A stretch of 64,000 nucleotides of DNA from Parundibacterium terreum (GCF_014636315.1 NZ_BMED01000002.1:496001-560000); one strand, 5' to 3'; positions 37,103 to 46,103 are shown, counted from the stretch's first letter. The notes: generated by a model from the sequence alone, not told the origin. Numbers and translations: made by a program.

Positions 37103-37319
37103 TTTAGAGCCTCTGGGGAAAATTTAATTAAGATAAGATCTACGTATTGTTCTTAGTATTGCCATTTTAGTATAGCCTTGATTCTAGTATAGGCTTGCTT
37201 GCGATGCATGCAAATAGCACCATCATTTATAGTTACCATGATATAAAACAGGCATGGAATGTGCTTGCCTGTTATTACCAATAATTGTCGAAAATTGTCG
37301 ATTTCCACTACAGAGACCC

Positions 37320-37832
37320 ATGCATACCCTGCACACAAAATTAGAAAACGCGGCCGAGATCCACGATCAACTGACACTCCCTTTTCATATGCGCGAAAAA
37401 AGCCGCTTCCGCGCCAGCCTCAGTTCCGGTGAAGATGTCGCGGTATTGACCGTACGCGGCAGTGTCTTGCGCGACGGCGACCTGATTTCCAGCGAAGACG
37501 GCTTTGTCGTCAAGATCATCGCCGCAGCCGAACCGACTTACAAAGTCACATGCAACAGCGCACGCGAACTCTTGCGCTGCGCCTTCCACCTTGGCAACCG
37601 CCACACGCAGGCACAAGTGGGCGACGGCTTTTTGCGCATACGCAAAGACCAGGTGTTGAAAGAAATGCTGGAGGGCCTGGGCGCTAAGGTCAGTGAAGAA
37701 CAGGCGGCGTTTGAGCCGGAAGCGGGCGCCTACGGCGGCGGCCACCATCATCACGATGATGGGCACCCGCACAATCCGCTGGCACCGATACCGCTGCGCC
37801 AAAAGATACACCGCCCTTCCGATAAAACATAA
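37320..37832 (+). CDS. ureE: Urease accessory protein UreE (nickel metallochaperone)
   Basis: 170 residues. The N-terminal beta domain (LTLPFHMREKSRFRASLSSGEDVAVL) is followed by the metal-binding domain with HLGNRHTQAQVGDGFLRIRKD and a C-terminal His-rich tail (GGGHHHHDDGHPHNP) that binds nickel. UreE hands nickel to UreG for urease activation. The start at 37320 (MHTLHTKLENAAE) is chosen over 37254. Upstream there is no ureC or any other urease subunit gene, which is unusual. Confidence 0.95.
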   Translation: MHTLHTKLENAAEIHDQLTLPFHMREKSRFRASLSSGEDVAVLTVRGSVLRDGDLISSEDGFVVKIIAAAEPTYKVTCNSARELLRCAFHLGNRHTQAQVGDGFLRIRKDQVLKEMLEGLGAKVSEEQAAFEPEAGAYGGGHHHHDDGHPHNPLAPIPLRQKIHRPSDKT

Positions 37833-37844
37833 CAGCGCACTCAC

Positions 37845-38528
37845 ATGCTAGCCGCAGCCTCCCTGCTCCATCTATTGCAGTTGTCCAGCCCCTCGCTCCC
37901 GATAGGCGCGTATAGCTATTCACAAGGACTGGAAACGGCGATAGAAAAAGGCCTGGTAAAAAATGAGGCCAGCGCACGCCTGTGGATCGCCGACCAATTG
38001 CAGCATGTGGTCGCCTATTTTGAGGCGCCGATACTGTGGCGCCTGCTGCAGGCCTTTGCCGCTCGCGACCAGCAGGCAGTGATGGAATGGACAGAACGTT
38101 TTATCGCCGCGCGCGATACTGCAGAGTTCCGCGCAGAGACCATACAGATGGGCTATTCACTGGGCAAGCTGGTGACGGATCTAAAGATCAGCGATGCCAG
38201 CCTGCTGGCATGCCTGCAGGACTTGCCCGAAATACCCTTGCCGACTGCACTGGCCTGCGCTGCAGTATCACTGGAAGTGCCTGCAGAAGCAGCGCTGCTG
38301 GGCATGCTATTTTCGTGGGCAGAAAACCAGGTGCTGGTATGCGTGAAATCGGTGCCGCTGGGCCAGGTATCCGGCCAGCGCCTGCTGCTGAGCCTGCGTC
38401 CGGAACTGGAAACCGCCACAATCACCGCACAAACCCTGGTCGATACTGAATTATCCAACTGGTCGCCTGGACTGTCGCTGCTATCGATGCAGCACGAAGT
38501 ACAGTACAGCCGGCTTTACCGTTCCTGA
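37845..38528 (+). CDS. ureF: Urease accessory protein UreF
   Basis: 227 all-helical residues starting LHLLQLSSPSLPIGAYSYSQGLETAIEKGLV, the UreF signature, and ending LSLLSMQHEVQYSRLYRS. It forms the UreD/F/G complex that activates apo-urease. It starts 12 bp after ureE. Confidence 0.95.
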   Translation: MLAAASLLHLLQLSSPSLPIGAYSYSQGLETAIEKGLVKNEASARLWIADQLQHVVAYFEAPILWRLLQAFAARDQQAVMEWTERFIAARDTAEFRAETIQMGYSLGKLVTDLKISDASLLACLQDLPEIPLPTALACAAVSLEVPAEAALLGMLFSWAENQVLVCVKSVPLGQVSGQRLLLSLRPELETATITAQTLVDTELSNWSPGLSLLSMQHEVQYSRLYRS

Positions 38529-38567
38529 AACAAGAATCCGAGATCAAGAAAAGAGCAAAGACCCATC

Positions 38568-39191
38568 ATGACGACGACATCCAATCCCCTGCGTGTAGGC
38601 ATAGGCGGCCCGGTAGGTTCCGGCAAGACGGCGCTATGCGAAATGCTGTGCAAGCAAATGCGCGACCATTACGACATGGCCGTCATCACCAATGATATCT
38701 ACACCAAGGAGGACATGGAAATCCTGCTGCGCGCAGATGCCTTGCCGGCTGAACGCCTGATGGGCGTGGAAACCGGCGGCTGCCCGCATACCGCGATACG
38801 CGAAGATGCGTCCATCAACCTGGAAGCGATCTCCCGCATGTGCGCCGACTTTCCCAACCTGGACTTGATCCTGGTGGAGTCCGGCGGCGACAATCTGGCG
38901 GCAACTTTCAGCCCAGAATTATCTGACCTGACCATCTATGTGATCGACGTCGCCGGCGGCGAGAAAATCCCGCGCAAGGGTGGGCCCGGAATCACTCGTT
39001 CCGACCTGCTGATCATCAACAAGACCGATCTGGCGCCCTATGTCGGCGCCAACCTGGACATCATGGCGGAAGATGCCAAGCGCATGCGCGGCGACCGCCC
39101 TTTTGTTTTCACCAACCTGAAGAGCGGTGACGGCGTCGGCACGATCATCGAGTTCATCCGTACCGAAGGCCTGCTAGGCATCAAGCACTAG
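38568..39191 (+). CDS. ureG: Urease accessory GTPase UreG
   Basis: 207 residues of the SIMIBI GTPase class with P-loop GGPVGSGKT (residues 13-21), [11 protein letters not shown], the nickel-binding Cys-Pro-His in [29 protein letters not shown] and guanine-specificity NKTD. It supplies GTP-driven nickel delivery to urease with UreE and UreF. It starts 39 bp after ureF. The operon ends here; neither ureD nor ureABC lies in this window. Confidence 0.96.
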   Translation: MTTTSNPLRVGIGGPVGSGKTALCEMLCKQMRDHYDMAVITNDIYTKEDMEILLRADALPAERLMGVETGGCPHTAIREDASINLEAISRMCADFPNLDLILVESGGDNLAATFSPELSDLTIYVIDVAGGEKIPRKGGPGITRSDLLIINKTDLAPYVGANLDIMAEDAKRMRGDRPFVFTNLKSGDGVGTIIEFIRTEGLLGIKH

Positions 39192-39379
39192 CACCTTGAA
39201 TCCCGGCGTGCGGCTTTTGATGCCGCACGCATCACTTCCGCAGCAAATCCCCCGCTCCCCGCTCAATTAAGCTCCTCTTTCCCCATAGAGATGCCGGGAA
39301 GACATCGCTCGCTCCAAATTAAATACTTCCCATAAAGACAATTTAATCAGCGAGGTTTTCGCTTTCTTATAAATTCACC

Positions 39380-39476
39380 TTGAAATTCTCTGGGTCAGGC
39401 TATATTATTCAAAACAGTTAAAGATATATCTTTAATTTATTCTTTAATTTATTCTTTAAATTAGTCTTTAGACTGA
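39380..39476 (+). promoter_or_regulatory. Promoter, palindrome and 12-bp repeats upstream of the PadR gene
   Basis: TTGAAA (39380-39385), 17 bases, TATTAT (39403-39408). Directly after the expected start is the perfect 18-bp palindrome TTAAAGATATATCTTTAA (39418-39435). From 39429 TCTTTAATTTAT recurs with a 12-base period: two exact copies, then TCTTTAAATTAG and TCTTTAGACTGA. A position downstream of the promoter suits an autorepressor operator. Nothing else is seen in the 39192-39379 gap. Confidence 0.7.
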
Positions 39477-39509
39477 TCTTTTTACCATTAACAGCTACCC
39501 AAGGAAACC

Positions 39510-40148
39510 ATGAGACATTCTCATCACCCCCATCATCAGCATAGAAGCCATGATCATCACCATGATGAACATCATGCCCATCATTATTTTGCCGGTCCCC
39601 ATGACCCCTTCAACGAAGAAGGCGGCGGCGAGCGCATGCGCGGCGGCGGCCATGGTCACGGCCGTGGCCGTGGCGACCGAGCAGAACGCGTATTCGGACG
39701 CGGCGACCTGCCCTTGATCGTGCTGGCGCTAATAGAAATCGCGCCACGCCACGGCTATGAAGTCATCAAGGCAATCGAAGAACGTTGCGGCGGCGCATAT
39801 GCCCCCAGCCCCGGCGCCATCTATCCTACCCTCACTTTGCTGGAAGAGCAGGACCTGGTCAGCTCGGAAGAAAGTGCAGCCACAGGCGGTAAAAAACGCT
39901 ACTCCATCACCGAAGCCGGACGCAGCTATCTGGCAAACAACCGCGCCCAAGTAGATGGCGTGCTGGCCCGTCTGGATTTGCTGGCGCGGGTACAGGCCAA
40001 GCACTCACTGCCGGAGCGCGTTACGCAGGCAATGCATACGCTGAAGCATGCGCTGTTGCTGCGCAAAGGGAGCTGGACCACGGCAGAGGCAGAGCGCGTT
40101 TCCGCCATCCTGGAGCAGGCTGCCCACCATATCGTTGACGAAATCTGA
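39510..40148 (+). CDS. His-rich PadR-family repressor (YqjI/NfeR-like)
   Basis: 212 residues. The first 35 are extremely His-rich (HSHHPHHQHRSHDHHHDEHH), followed by a Gly/Arg-rich linker and a PadR winged helix (LPLIVLALIEIAPRHGYEVIKAIEERCGGAYAPSPGAIYPTLTLLEEQDLV). E. coli YqjI has the same layout, binds nickel through its N-terminus and represses itself and the ferric reductase gene yqjH. Here a YqjH-type gene follows 35 bp downstream, and nickel chaperone genes ureEFG lie upstream. A nickel- or iron-responsive repressor is the best inference. Confidence 0.88.
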   Translation: MRHSHHPHHQHRSHDHHHDEHHAHHYFAGPHDPFNEEGGGERMRGGGHGHGRGRGDRAERVFGRGDLPLIVLALIEIAPRHGYEVIKAIEERCGGAYAPSPGAIYPTLTLLEEQDLVSSEESAATGGKKRYSITEAGRSYLANNRAQVDGVLARLDLLARVQAKHSLPERVTQAMHTLKHALLLRKGSWTTAEAERVSAILEQAAHHIVDEI

Positions 40149-40183
40149 GCCCGCACCGGCATTATCCATATCCAAGGAAATCA

Positions 40184-41023
40184 ATGAATACAAACAATAC
40201 CCCTGATGCTGCCAAGCCCCGCCAGATAGAACGGGTGCGCCATACGCTGAAGATGCGCCTACTGACAGTGCTGCGCACTGAACACCTGACACCGCACATG
40301 CTGCGCATCACACTGAGCGGCGATGACCTAGACGGCTTTGTCTCCGCCGCCCACGACGATCACGTGAAGCTGTTCTTCCCTGCCCCCGGCTCGGATCAGC
40401 CCACCCTGCCAACACTGGGCCAGCAAGGTGTTGTTGCAGACGAGAATATGCAAAAGCCGATAGCCCGCAATTACACGCCGCGCCGCTACGACGCTGTACG
40501 CAAGGAACTGGATATCGATTTCATGCTGCACGGCGACGGCCCCGCATCATTGTGGGCAGCCAGAGCCAAGCCCGGCATGACTTTAGGCGTAGGCGGCCCG
40601 CGCGGGTCAATGGTCGTGCCGAATGATTTTGACTGGTATCTGCTGATAGGCGACCAGACTGCCCTGCCCGCCATCGCACGCCGGCTGGAAGAGTTGCCCG
40701 CACACGCACAGGTGATTGCGGTCATCGCGGTCGCCGATGCAGGTGAAAAGATTGCGCTGAGCAGCGATGCACAGACACGCTTGATCTGGCTGGATCAAAG
40801 CACCTCGTCGGCCGATACCAGCGACTTGTTTGTATCCGCATTGAAGGACCTGGAATTGCCTGCCGGTGATGGCTACGCCTGGGTTGCAGCAGAACTCAAT
40901 AGCGCGCAAACGGTACGCAAATACCTGCTGCAGGAACGCGGCCTGGACAAGCATCAGGTGCATGCGGCGAGCTACTGGAGAAACGGCGCCAGCGAGCATC
41001 ACCAGACGCATGACGACGAATAA
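40184..41023 (+). CDS. Siderophore-interacting FAD protein (YqjH-like ferric reductase)
   Basis: 279 residues with an FAD-binding barrel (MRITLSGDDLDGF...NYTPRRYD) and an NADPH-binding SIP domain (WYLLIGDQTALPAIARRLEELPA...AWVAAELNSAQTVRKYLLQERGLDKHQVHAASYWRNG). It releases iron from ferric siderophores by reduction in the cytoplasm. It lies in the same transcription unit as the PadR repressor. Family relatives in E. coli are induced by nickel and iron limitation. Confidence 0.9.
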   Translation: MNTNNTPDAAKPRQIERVRHTLKMRLLTVLRTEHLTPHMLRITLSGDDLDGFVSAAHDDHVKLFFPAPGSDQPTLPTLGQQGVVADENMQKPIARNYTPRRYDAVRKELDIDFMLHGDGPASLWAARAKPGMTLGVGGPRGSMVVPNDFDWYLLIGDQTALPAIARRLEELPAHAQVIAVIAVADAGEKIALSSDAQTRLIWLDQSTSSADTSDLFVSALKDLELPAGDGYAWVAAELNSAQTVRKYLLQERGLDKHQVHAASYWRNGASEHHQTHDDE

Positions 41024-41052
41024 GGCCGGGTTACTGGAATGTGCAGCACAAA

Positions 41053-41085
41053 AGAAAACGGGCTTGTTGAGATCAACAAGCCCGT
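41053..41085 (-). terminator. Terminator after the aminotransferase gene
   Basis: ACGGGCTTGTTGA-GA-TCAACAAGCCCGT, a 13-bp stem. On the minus strand it is followed by TTTCTTTTG. It sits between convergent genes. Confidence 0.85.
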
Positions 41086-41114
41086 CGCAAGAATAGCTGG
41101 AAAAATGAATCAGC

Positions 41115-42308
41115 TTACAGCTTGGCCTTGATCAGCTTGCCCAGCTTTTCCACGCCTTCATTGATCTTGGCTGGTGGCACCGTTACAAAGCTCAAGCGCA
41201 GCGTATTGGTTTCGGCTTCGTTGGCATAGAAAGGTCCGCCAGGAACGAAAGCCACATTCTGCTCAATCGCCTGTGCCAGCAACTGGTTGGCATCGATGTG
41301 CTTAGGCAGGGTCACCCAGATGAACATGCCGCCTTCAGGGCGAGTCCAGGTAACGCCTTCTGGGAAGTATTTGCCCAGCGCTTCCAGCATCGCAGCGCAT
41401 TGCTTGGAATACAGGTCGCGTATGGTCGGGATATGCTCGTTCAGGAAACCATCCTTGATCACTTCATGCACCACCATTTGCGTCAGTTGCGAAGTGTGCA
41501 GATCGGTTGCCTGCTTGGCCTGTTCCAGCTTGCGGATCAGCGTTGTCGGTCCGACCACGTAGCCCAAACGTATGCCGGGTGTCAGCACCTTGGAGAAGGA
41601 GCCCATGTAGATCACGCCGCCAGGATTCATCGTCAGCATTTTCGGCAAAGGCTCGCCGGTGTAGCACAGGTCGCCGTAAGGATTGTCTTCCACCAGCGGG
41701 ATGCCCAGCCTGGCGCAGATATCCACCAGCTCGTAGCGGCGCTCTACCGACAAGGTACGGCCGGTTGGGTTCTGGAAATTAGGCAGTGCATACAGCAAGC
41801 GCGCTCCGGCGCCTTTGGCGGCAACGGAAGACGGCACCAGGCCGTGATCGTCCATCTCTACCGATTCAAATTTTGGCTGATAAACGGAGAAAGCCTGCAA
41901 CGCACCCAGGTAACTCGGCGTTTCCACCAATACCTTGCTGCCTTCATCAATCAATACCTTGCCCAGTAAATCCAGCCCTTGCTGGGAACCGGACACCATC
42001 ATGACCTGATCGGGCAAAATCTTCGCGCCGTCGGTGGACAGGGATTCGGCGATGAATTCTCGCAATGGCGCATAGCCGTCTGTCGGGCCGTATTGCAATG
42101 CCACTTTGCCGGAGCGTGTCAGCACCGAGTCAAATGCAGCGCGCATGCGGTCCACGGGAAAGGTTTCCGGGGAAGGCAGGCCGCCCGCGAAGGAAATCAC
42201 TTCGGGCCGCATGGTGATCTTCAGGATTTCGCGGATCGCCGAGCTTTGCAACTGCTCAGCGCGGTGGGAAAATTTCCACTCTATCGGGCTTGGGTTTTCG
42301 AGTTTCAT
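41115..42308 (-). CDS. PLP-dependent aminotransferase (fold type I, LysN/ARO8-like)
   Basis: 397 residues. Recognisable parts are FAGGLPSPETFP, LQYGPTDGYAPLREFIAE, the YALPNFQNPTGRTLS loop, VEDNPYGDLCY and the PLP-binding Lys in GSFSKVLTPGIRLGYV. Relatives include 2-aminoadipate and aromatic/branched-chain aminotransferases; the substrate cannot be fixed. ridA lies upstream on the same strand, separated by a long hairpin (42344-42391). Confidence 0.9.
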   Translation of the reverse strand: MKLENPSPIEWKFSHRAEQLQSSAIREILKITMRPEVISFAGGLPSPETFPVDRMRAAFDSVLTRSGKVALQYGPTDGYAPLREFIAESLSTDGAKILPDQVMMVSGSQQGLDLLGKVLIDEGSKVLVETPSYLGALQAFSVYQPKFESVEMDDHGLVPSSVAAKGAGARLLYALPNFQNPTGRTLSVERRYELVDICARLGIPLVEDNPYGDLCYTGEPLPKMLTMNPGGVIYMGSFSKVLTPGIRLGYVVGPTTLIRKLEQAKQATDLHTSQLTQMVVHEVIKDGFLNEHIPTIRDLYSKQCAAMLEALGKYFPEGVTWTRPEGGMFIWVTLPKHIDANQLLAQAIEQNVAFVPGGPFYANEAETNTLRLSFVTVPPAKINEGVEKLGKLIKAKL

Positions 42309-42343
42309 TGTGTGTCCTGTTCAGATAGCGAGCATCGCCGAGA

Positions 42344-42391
42344 TCGAATAAACACAGTTCGCTCAGCAATGCGAACTGTGTTTATTCGATT
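42344..42391. repeat. 20-bp perfect hairpin copying the 3' end of ridA
   Basis: ATCGAATAAACACAGTTCGC (42344-42363), loop TCAGCAAT, and GCGAACTGTGTTTATTCGAT (42372-42391). With mismatches the arms extend outwards through GCCGA/TCGGC. The right arm contains the ridA stop codon, so the left arm is an inverted copy of the end of ridA. No T run follows on the minus strand, so it is not a standard terminator. It lies between ridA and the aminotransferase gene. Confidence 0.9.
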
Positions 42392-42840
42392 TCGGCAATC
42401 ATTTCGATTTCTACGCAAGCGCCCAAGGGGATTTGCGCTACGCCGAAAGCGGAACGAGCATGCTTGCCCTGGTCGCCGAATACCTCGCCGATCAGTTCCG
42501 AAGCGCCGTTAGTCACCAGATGCTGCTCGGTGAAGTCGCCGGTGGAGTTCACCAGGCTCATCAGTTTGACGATACGTTTGACGCGGTTCAGATCGCCGCC
42601 GCAAGCTGCCTGCAGGGTTGCCATCAGATCGATCGCCACTGCGCGTGCTGCCTGTTTACCTTCTTCTGTGCTGATATTCTTACCCAACTGGCCTACCCAT
42701 ACCTTGCCGTCTTTTTTAGCGATATGACCGGACAAAAACACGGTGTTACCGGTTTGCACATACATCACGTAGGCAGCGGCTGGCGCAGCAACGCTTGGCA
42801 ACTCGATATTCAGGGCTTTCAGTTTTTCGTAAAAAGACAT
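42382..42840 (-). CDS. ridA: RidA-family enamine/imine deaminase
   Basis: 153 residues of the YjgF/YER057c/UK114 fold. It hydrolyses reactive 2-aminoacrylate and similar imines made by PLP enzymes such as threonine/serine dehydratase, one of which is encoded at 44594-45559. Conserved parts are VMYVQTGNTVFLSGHIAKKDGKVWVGQLG, VAIDLMATLQAACGGDLNRVKRIVKLMSLVNSTGDF and GVAQIPLGACVEIEMIAEIE. The subgroup is the longer, YjgH/TdcF-distinct type. The start is at MSFYEKLKA (42840). Confidence 0.88.
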   Translation of the reverse strand: MSFYEKLKALNIELPSVAAPAAAYVMYVQTGNTVFLSGHIAKKDGKVWVGQLGKNISTEEGKQAARAVAIDLMATLQAACGGDLNRVKRIVKLMSLVNSTGDFTEQHLVTNGASELIGEVFGDQGKHARSAFGVAQIPLGACVEIEMIAEIE

Positions 42841-42989
42841 GGCAGTTCCAGATAGTTGGTTGTAGGGCAATGCCTCAACAAGATCAAGAGGCGAATTACA
42901 TATTGTACGACCCTGAACGCATGATTAACACCCCTAAATAGCCCTGAATGCACTGATTTAATTCGGTGTTTGTGGCTATTTTTTTAATA

Positions 42990-43898
42990 TCACCGCTTTA
43001 TATTCATGCGCCGGCCTATGCCCACCACCACAATGACGGCGATCGCAAAAGCGATATTATTGATGCTCAGTGGTTCGCCCAGAATCACGGCAGCACCCAG
43101 CAAGGTCAGGAAAGGTTGTATCAATTGCACCTGCCCGACGCGCGCAATGCCGCCCATCGCCAGGCCCTTGTACCAAAAGAAGAAACCGATGAACATCGAG
43201 AACAGCGATACATAGGCGAAGCCCAGCCATGCTCGCGGCGAAGCCTGCACGCCATAATGCCAGCCCAGCCATACGGTCACCGGCAACAGCACCGGCATGG
43301 ACAACACCAGCGCCCAGCAGATCACCTGCTGGCCACCCATGCTTTGAGACAGGCGCCCGCCCTCTGCATAACCCATCGCCGCGGCGACCACTGCGGCAAA
43401 CAGCGCCAGATCCGCCAGATGAAAACTGCCGCCGCCCTGCTGCAATGCAAACACGACCACCAGGCCGCTGCCGAGCAAAGCCATGATCCAGAAGCCGACT
43501 GAAGGCCGCTCATGAAAACGCAGCGCCGCAAACAAGGCGGTAGCCAGCGGCAGGATACCCAGCACGATCGCACCATGCGACGCCGGCACATAGTGCATCG
43601 CCACTGAAGAGAATACCGGGAAGCCGACCACCACACCCAGCGCTGTCACCAGCAGGGCCTTGAGCTGCGCCTGGTCGGGAAGACGGGCACGCATGCGGTA
43701 CAGCAAAACAGCGGAGATGCAGGCGGCAACCACCGCACGCCCAAGCGCCACAAGTACAGGGTTCAGTTCTGCCACGGCCATGCGGGTGAACGGCAGCGTC
43801 AGGCTGAAGATCGCCACGCCTATCGCACCCAGCCACATGCCGGTCGTCTCGTCTTTTCTTTGTATCTCTTCTGCAGCCAGCATGCGGTCTCCGCTCAT
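42990..43898 (-). CDS. EamA/DMT-family membrane exporter
   Basis: 302 residues with ten hydrophobic segments in two EamA repeats (WLGAIGVAIFSLTLPFTRMAVAELNPVL and the second half beginning VICWALVLSMPVLLPVTVWLG). The drug/metabolite transporter family includes amino-acid exporters. It lies 38 bp downstream of the LysE-type gene on the same strand and is probably the last gene of the divergent MocR-controlled unit. Confidence 0.85.
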   Translation of the reverse strand: MSGDRMLAAEEIQRKDETTGMWLGAIGVAIFSLTLPFTRMAVAELNPVLVALGRAVVAACISAVLLYRMRARLPDQAQLKALLVTALGVVVGFPVFSSVAMHYVPASHGAIVLGILPLATALFAALRFHERPSVGFWIMALLGSGLVVVFALQQGGGSFHLADLALFAAVVAAAMGYAEGGRLSQSMGGQQVICWALVLSMPVLLPVTVWLGWHYGVQASPRAWLGFAYVSLFSMFIGFFFWYKGLAMGGIARVGQVQLIQPFLTLLGAAVILGEPLSINNIAFAIAVIVVVGIGRRMNIKR

Positions 43899-43936
43899 AT
43901 TTTTATAGGCTTGAAGCCAAATCGCTCTATATCACT

Positions 43937-44533
43937 CTATAGCAGGAACATCCACACCGCGGTCAATGCCAGCGAGATTCCCATGCACAGATTGAAGATA
44001 CGCAGGCGATTGCCGACCTGCAGCCAGCTACGCAGCGACTGTCCCATCCAGGCCCAGGCCACCAGGCTGGCCGCGCTGATCGCGCCGAAGCCCAGGCTCA
44101 TCCATATCATGCGCACAAAAAAATCTTCATGGCCTATGGCATAGGTGGAGGTGGCTGCAACCAGCGTCATCCAGGATTTGGGATTCACGATCTGGAACAT
44201 CGCTGCCTCTTTCACGCTCAGCGGCTTGATGGTGCCGGCATTGGACAGCTTGCTGGAAAAGCACAGCTTCCATGCCAGGTACAGCAGGTAGGCATTACCG
44301 GCAATTTTCATCAGCAATAATAAATTCTGGTTGCCCTGCAAGACCGCCATGCCGCCCATGCCGACGGCCCACATCATCACCACAAAACCGAGAGGCACAC
44401 CGGCCACCTGCGGCAAAGCCGCGCGCATGCCGTGATTGACGCCCGTGGTCGCTGCGATGGCGACATTGGGGCCGGGAGTAAAGCAGCCTATGAAGGCAAA
44501 CGCGAGAAACGCGACAATTTCAGCACCGTGCAT
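43937..44533 (-). CDS. LysE/RhtB-family amino-acid exporter
   Basis: 198 residues with about six TM segments. The family signature FIGCFTPGPNVAIAATTGVNHGMRAALPQVAGVPLGF is at the N-terminus. RhtB-type members export threonine, homoserine or other amino acids. It lies between the threonine dehydratase-like gene and an EamA exporter, which suggests removal of excess amino acids. Confidence 0.88.
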   Translation of the reverse strand: MHGAEIVAFLAFAFIGCFTPGPNVAIAATTGVNHGMRAALPQVAGVPLGFVVMMWAVGMGGMAVLQGNQNLLLLMKIAGNAYLLYLAWKLCFSSKLSNAGTIKPLSVKEAAMFQIVNPKSWMTLVAATSTYAIGHEDFFVRMIWMSLGFGAISAASLVAWAWMGQSLRSWLQVGNRLRIFNLCMGISLALTAVWMFLL

Positions 44534-44593
44534 ATCATTCCTTTTTGAATTCTTTTCCTGCGTTCTTTTTTACTGTAATTGCTAATTGATTCT

Positions 44594-45559
44594 CTATGGC
44601 TGCAAGACTTTGGCAAATATCTGATGGTCGATATTGCCGCCGCTCAGTGGCAGGCCGACCTTCTTGCCCTTTAGCATAGCGCCAGCCTGTATCGCTGCCG
44701 CCAGCGATGCAGCACCCGCGCCTTCGGCTACATTGTGAGTTGCGGTAAACAGCAGCTTCATCGCCGCCCTGATCTCGTCATCGCTGACTGCCACCACATC
44801 ATCCGCATGCCTGAGTACGACTTCCAACGAGCCGTCATCCGGCACCCGGCATGCCATGCCGTCTGCGATCTGCGTGGTGACCGGCGACTCTAGCTTGCGC
44901 TTTTGCTCAAACGATAATTTGTAGCCCAGCGCATGACTGGAAACCACGCCTATCACGCGGGTGGACAGACCCAGCGCATCGCGGGCAGCAATCGCTGCGC
45001 AGATGCCCGATCCCTGCCCTATCGGTACATACACCACATCCAGTTCGGGTTGCGCGTTGAACAGTTCCATCCAGTAGGTGGCAACCCCGCGCACCAGATC
45101 GCGGTGGAAGGATGGGATCATGTGCAGGCGTTGTTCTTCAGCCAGCGCAATCGCATACTCGCGGCTTTCCTGGAATTCATTGCCGTGTTCAATCAGGTTT
45201 GCACCCAGCGCTCGCATCGCGGCATTTTGCTCCTTGCTGTTGCCGTGCGGGACCACGATGGTCGCTGCCAGGCCGCAACGGCGGGTAGCGAAGGCAACCG
45301 ACTGGCCGTGATTGCCGCGCGTGGCTGAAATGACACCGGTCGCCTGTGGTAAGTGGTGCAGCAATTCCTGCATGTAGACCAGGCCGCCGCGCACCTTGAA
45401 GGCGCCGACCGGCGTGTGGTTTTCATGCTTGAGCCATATCTCCGCACCCAGTGCATCGGAAATCTGCTGCCACTGATATTGCGGCGTAGGCGGCATCGCC
45501 GCATAAACGATCTGCGCAGCGCTTGCTATCTCACTCTTTGTCGGTAGCACGAATGTCAT
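44594..45559 (-). CDS. Threonine/serine dehydratase-like PLP enzyme
   Basis: 321 residues of fold type II. The PLP Lys is in VGAFKVRGGLVYM, followed by SATRGNHGQSVAFATRR (SxxNHG-type loop), VPIGQGSGICAAIAAR (phosphate cup) and PLSGGNIDH. There is no C-terminal ACT domain, so it is the catabolic or short form. Threonine or serine would be converted to 2-oxobutyrate or pyruvate plus ammonia. The downstream exporters and nearby RidA fit this role. Hydroxy-aspartate or other substrates are possible. Confidence 0.87.
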   Translation of the reverse strand: MTFVLPTKSEIASAAQIVYAAMPPTPQYQWQQISDALGAEIWLKHENHTPVGAFKVRGGLVYMQELLHHLPQATGVISATRGNHGQSVAFATRRCGLAATIVVPHGNSKEQNAAMRALGANLIEHGNEFQESREYAIALAEEQRLHMIPSFHRDLVRGVATYWMELFNAQPELDVVYVPIGQGSGICAAIAARDALGLSTRVIGVVSSHALGYKLSFEQKRKLESPVTTQIADGMACRVPDDGSLEVVLRHADDVVAVSDDEIRAAMKLLFTATHNVAEGAGAASLAAAIQAGAMLKGKKVGLPLSGGNIDHQIFAKVLQP

Positions 45560-45609
45560 GGTATTCCTTTGCGGCCTCTTTGCGATTCTTTACTTTATCA
45601 AGCCTGGCT

Positions 45610-45903
45610 TCATGCCGCAGCCAATTGTCCACGTGGATTACCCGATGTCGGTGTACGCTCATTCATGGGGCAAGGCAAAAGATCAACACGGCTGAACTCG
45701 CCGTCCGCCTCAATCACTATATGCCGCAACGGCTGCAATACCAGGGTTTCGCCGGCCTGCAGCCAGTAGTCGTATTCGTCGCCCTCCTGGGTCACCCACA
45801 CGCGGCCGCAATCAATGCTCAGCTTCAGCACGATATCCGCGCTGGCGGAGATCACTTCTCCGGCCTGCAGGATGAACGAGTCTTTCGCATTGATTTTTTT
45901 CAT
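45610..45903 (-). CDS. DUF2917 protein
   Basis: 97 residues. The region SIDCGRVWVTQEGDEYDYWLQAGETLVLQPLRHIVIEADG is the cupin-like DUF2917 motif common in Burkholderiales. It is the first gene of the minus-strand unit that continues with the dehydratase and two exporters, divergent from the MocR regulator. Function is unknown. Confidence 0.75.
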   Translation of the reverse strand: MKKINAKDSFILQAGEVISASADIVLKLSIDCGRVWVTQEGDEYDYWLQAGETLVLQPLRHIVIEADGEFSRVDLLPCPMNERTPTSGNPRGQLAAA

Positions 45904-46039
45904 AGAGCCGCCTTATGTCGTCGTACGTTTGCAGTAATTGATTTATATTTTTTTCACGCTGATGGTTCAGTCTTGCTTTTTGCCTTGATTCCCGCTTTGA
46001 TTCCATCCAACGTTTCTGCTATCCTAATTCACATTACCG

Positions 46040-46103
46040 GTACAGTACCAGTACAGTAAAAACGATAATTCACGTACTGTTATGGCGATTTTCCCGGTAC
46101 AGT
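46040..46103. promoter_or_regulatory. Array of GTACAGT operators between DUF2917 and mocR genes
   Basis: GTACAGT occurs at 46040-46046, 46051-46057 and 46097-46103, and inverted (ACTGTAC read on the other strand) at 46074-46080. The site lies directly upstream of the MocR-type gene and in the divergent intergenic region. MocR proteins typically bind such direct repeats near their own promoters. This is the probable regulatory node of the whole 43-47.6 kb block. Confidence 0.7.

Noticed and set aside
42344-42391. Rho-independent terminator after ridA
   Set aside because: The stem is strong but no T run follows on the coding strand, and the arms copy the ridA end. It is listed as a repeat instead.
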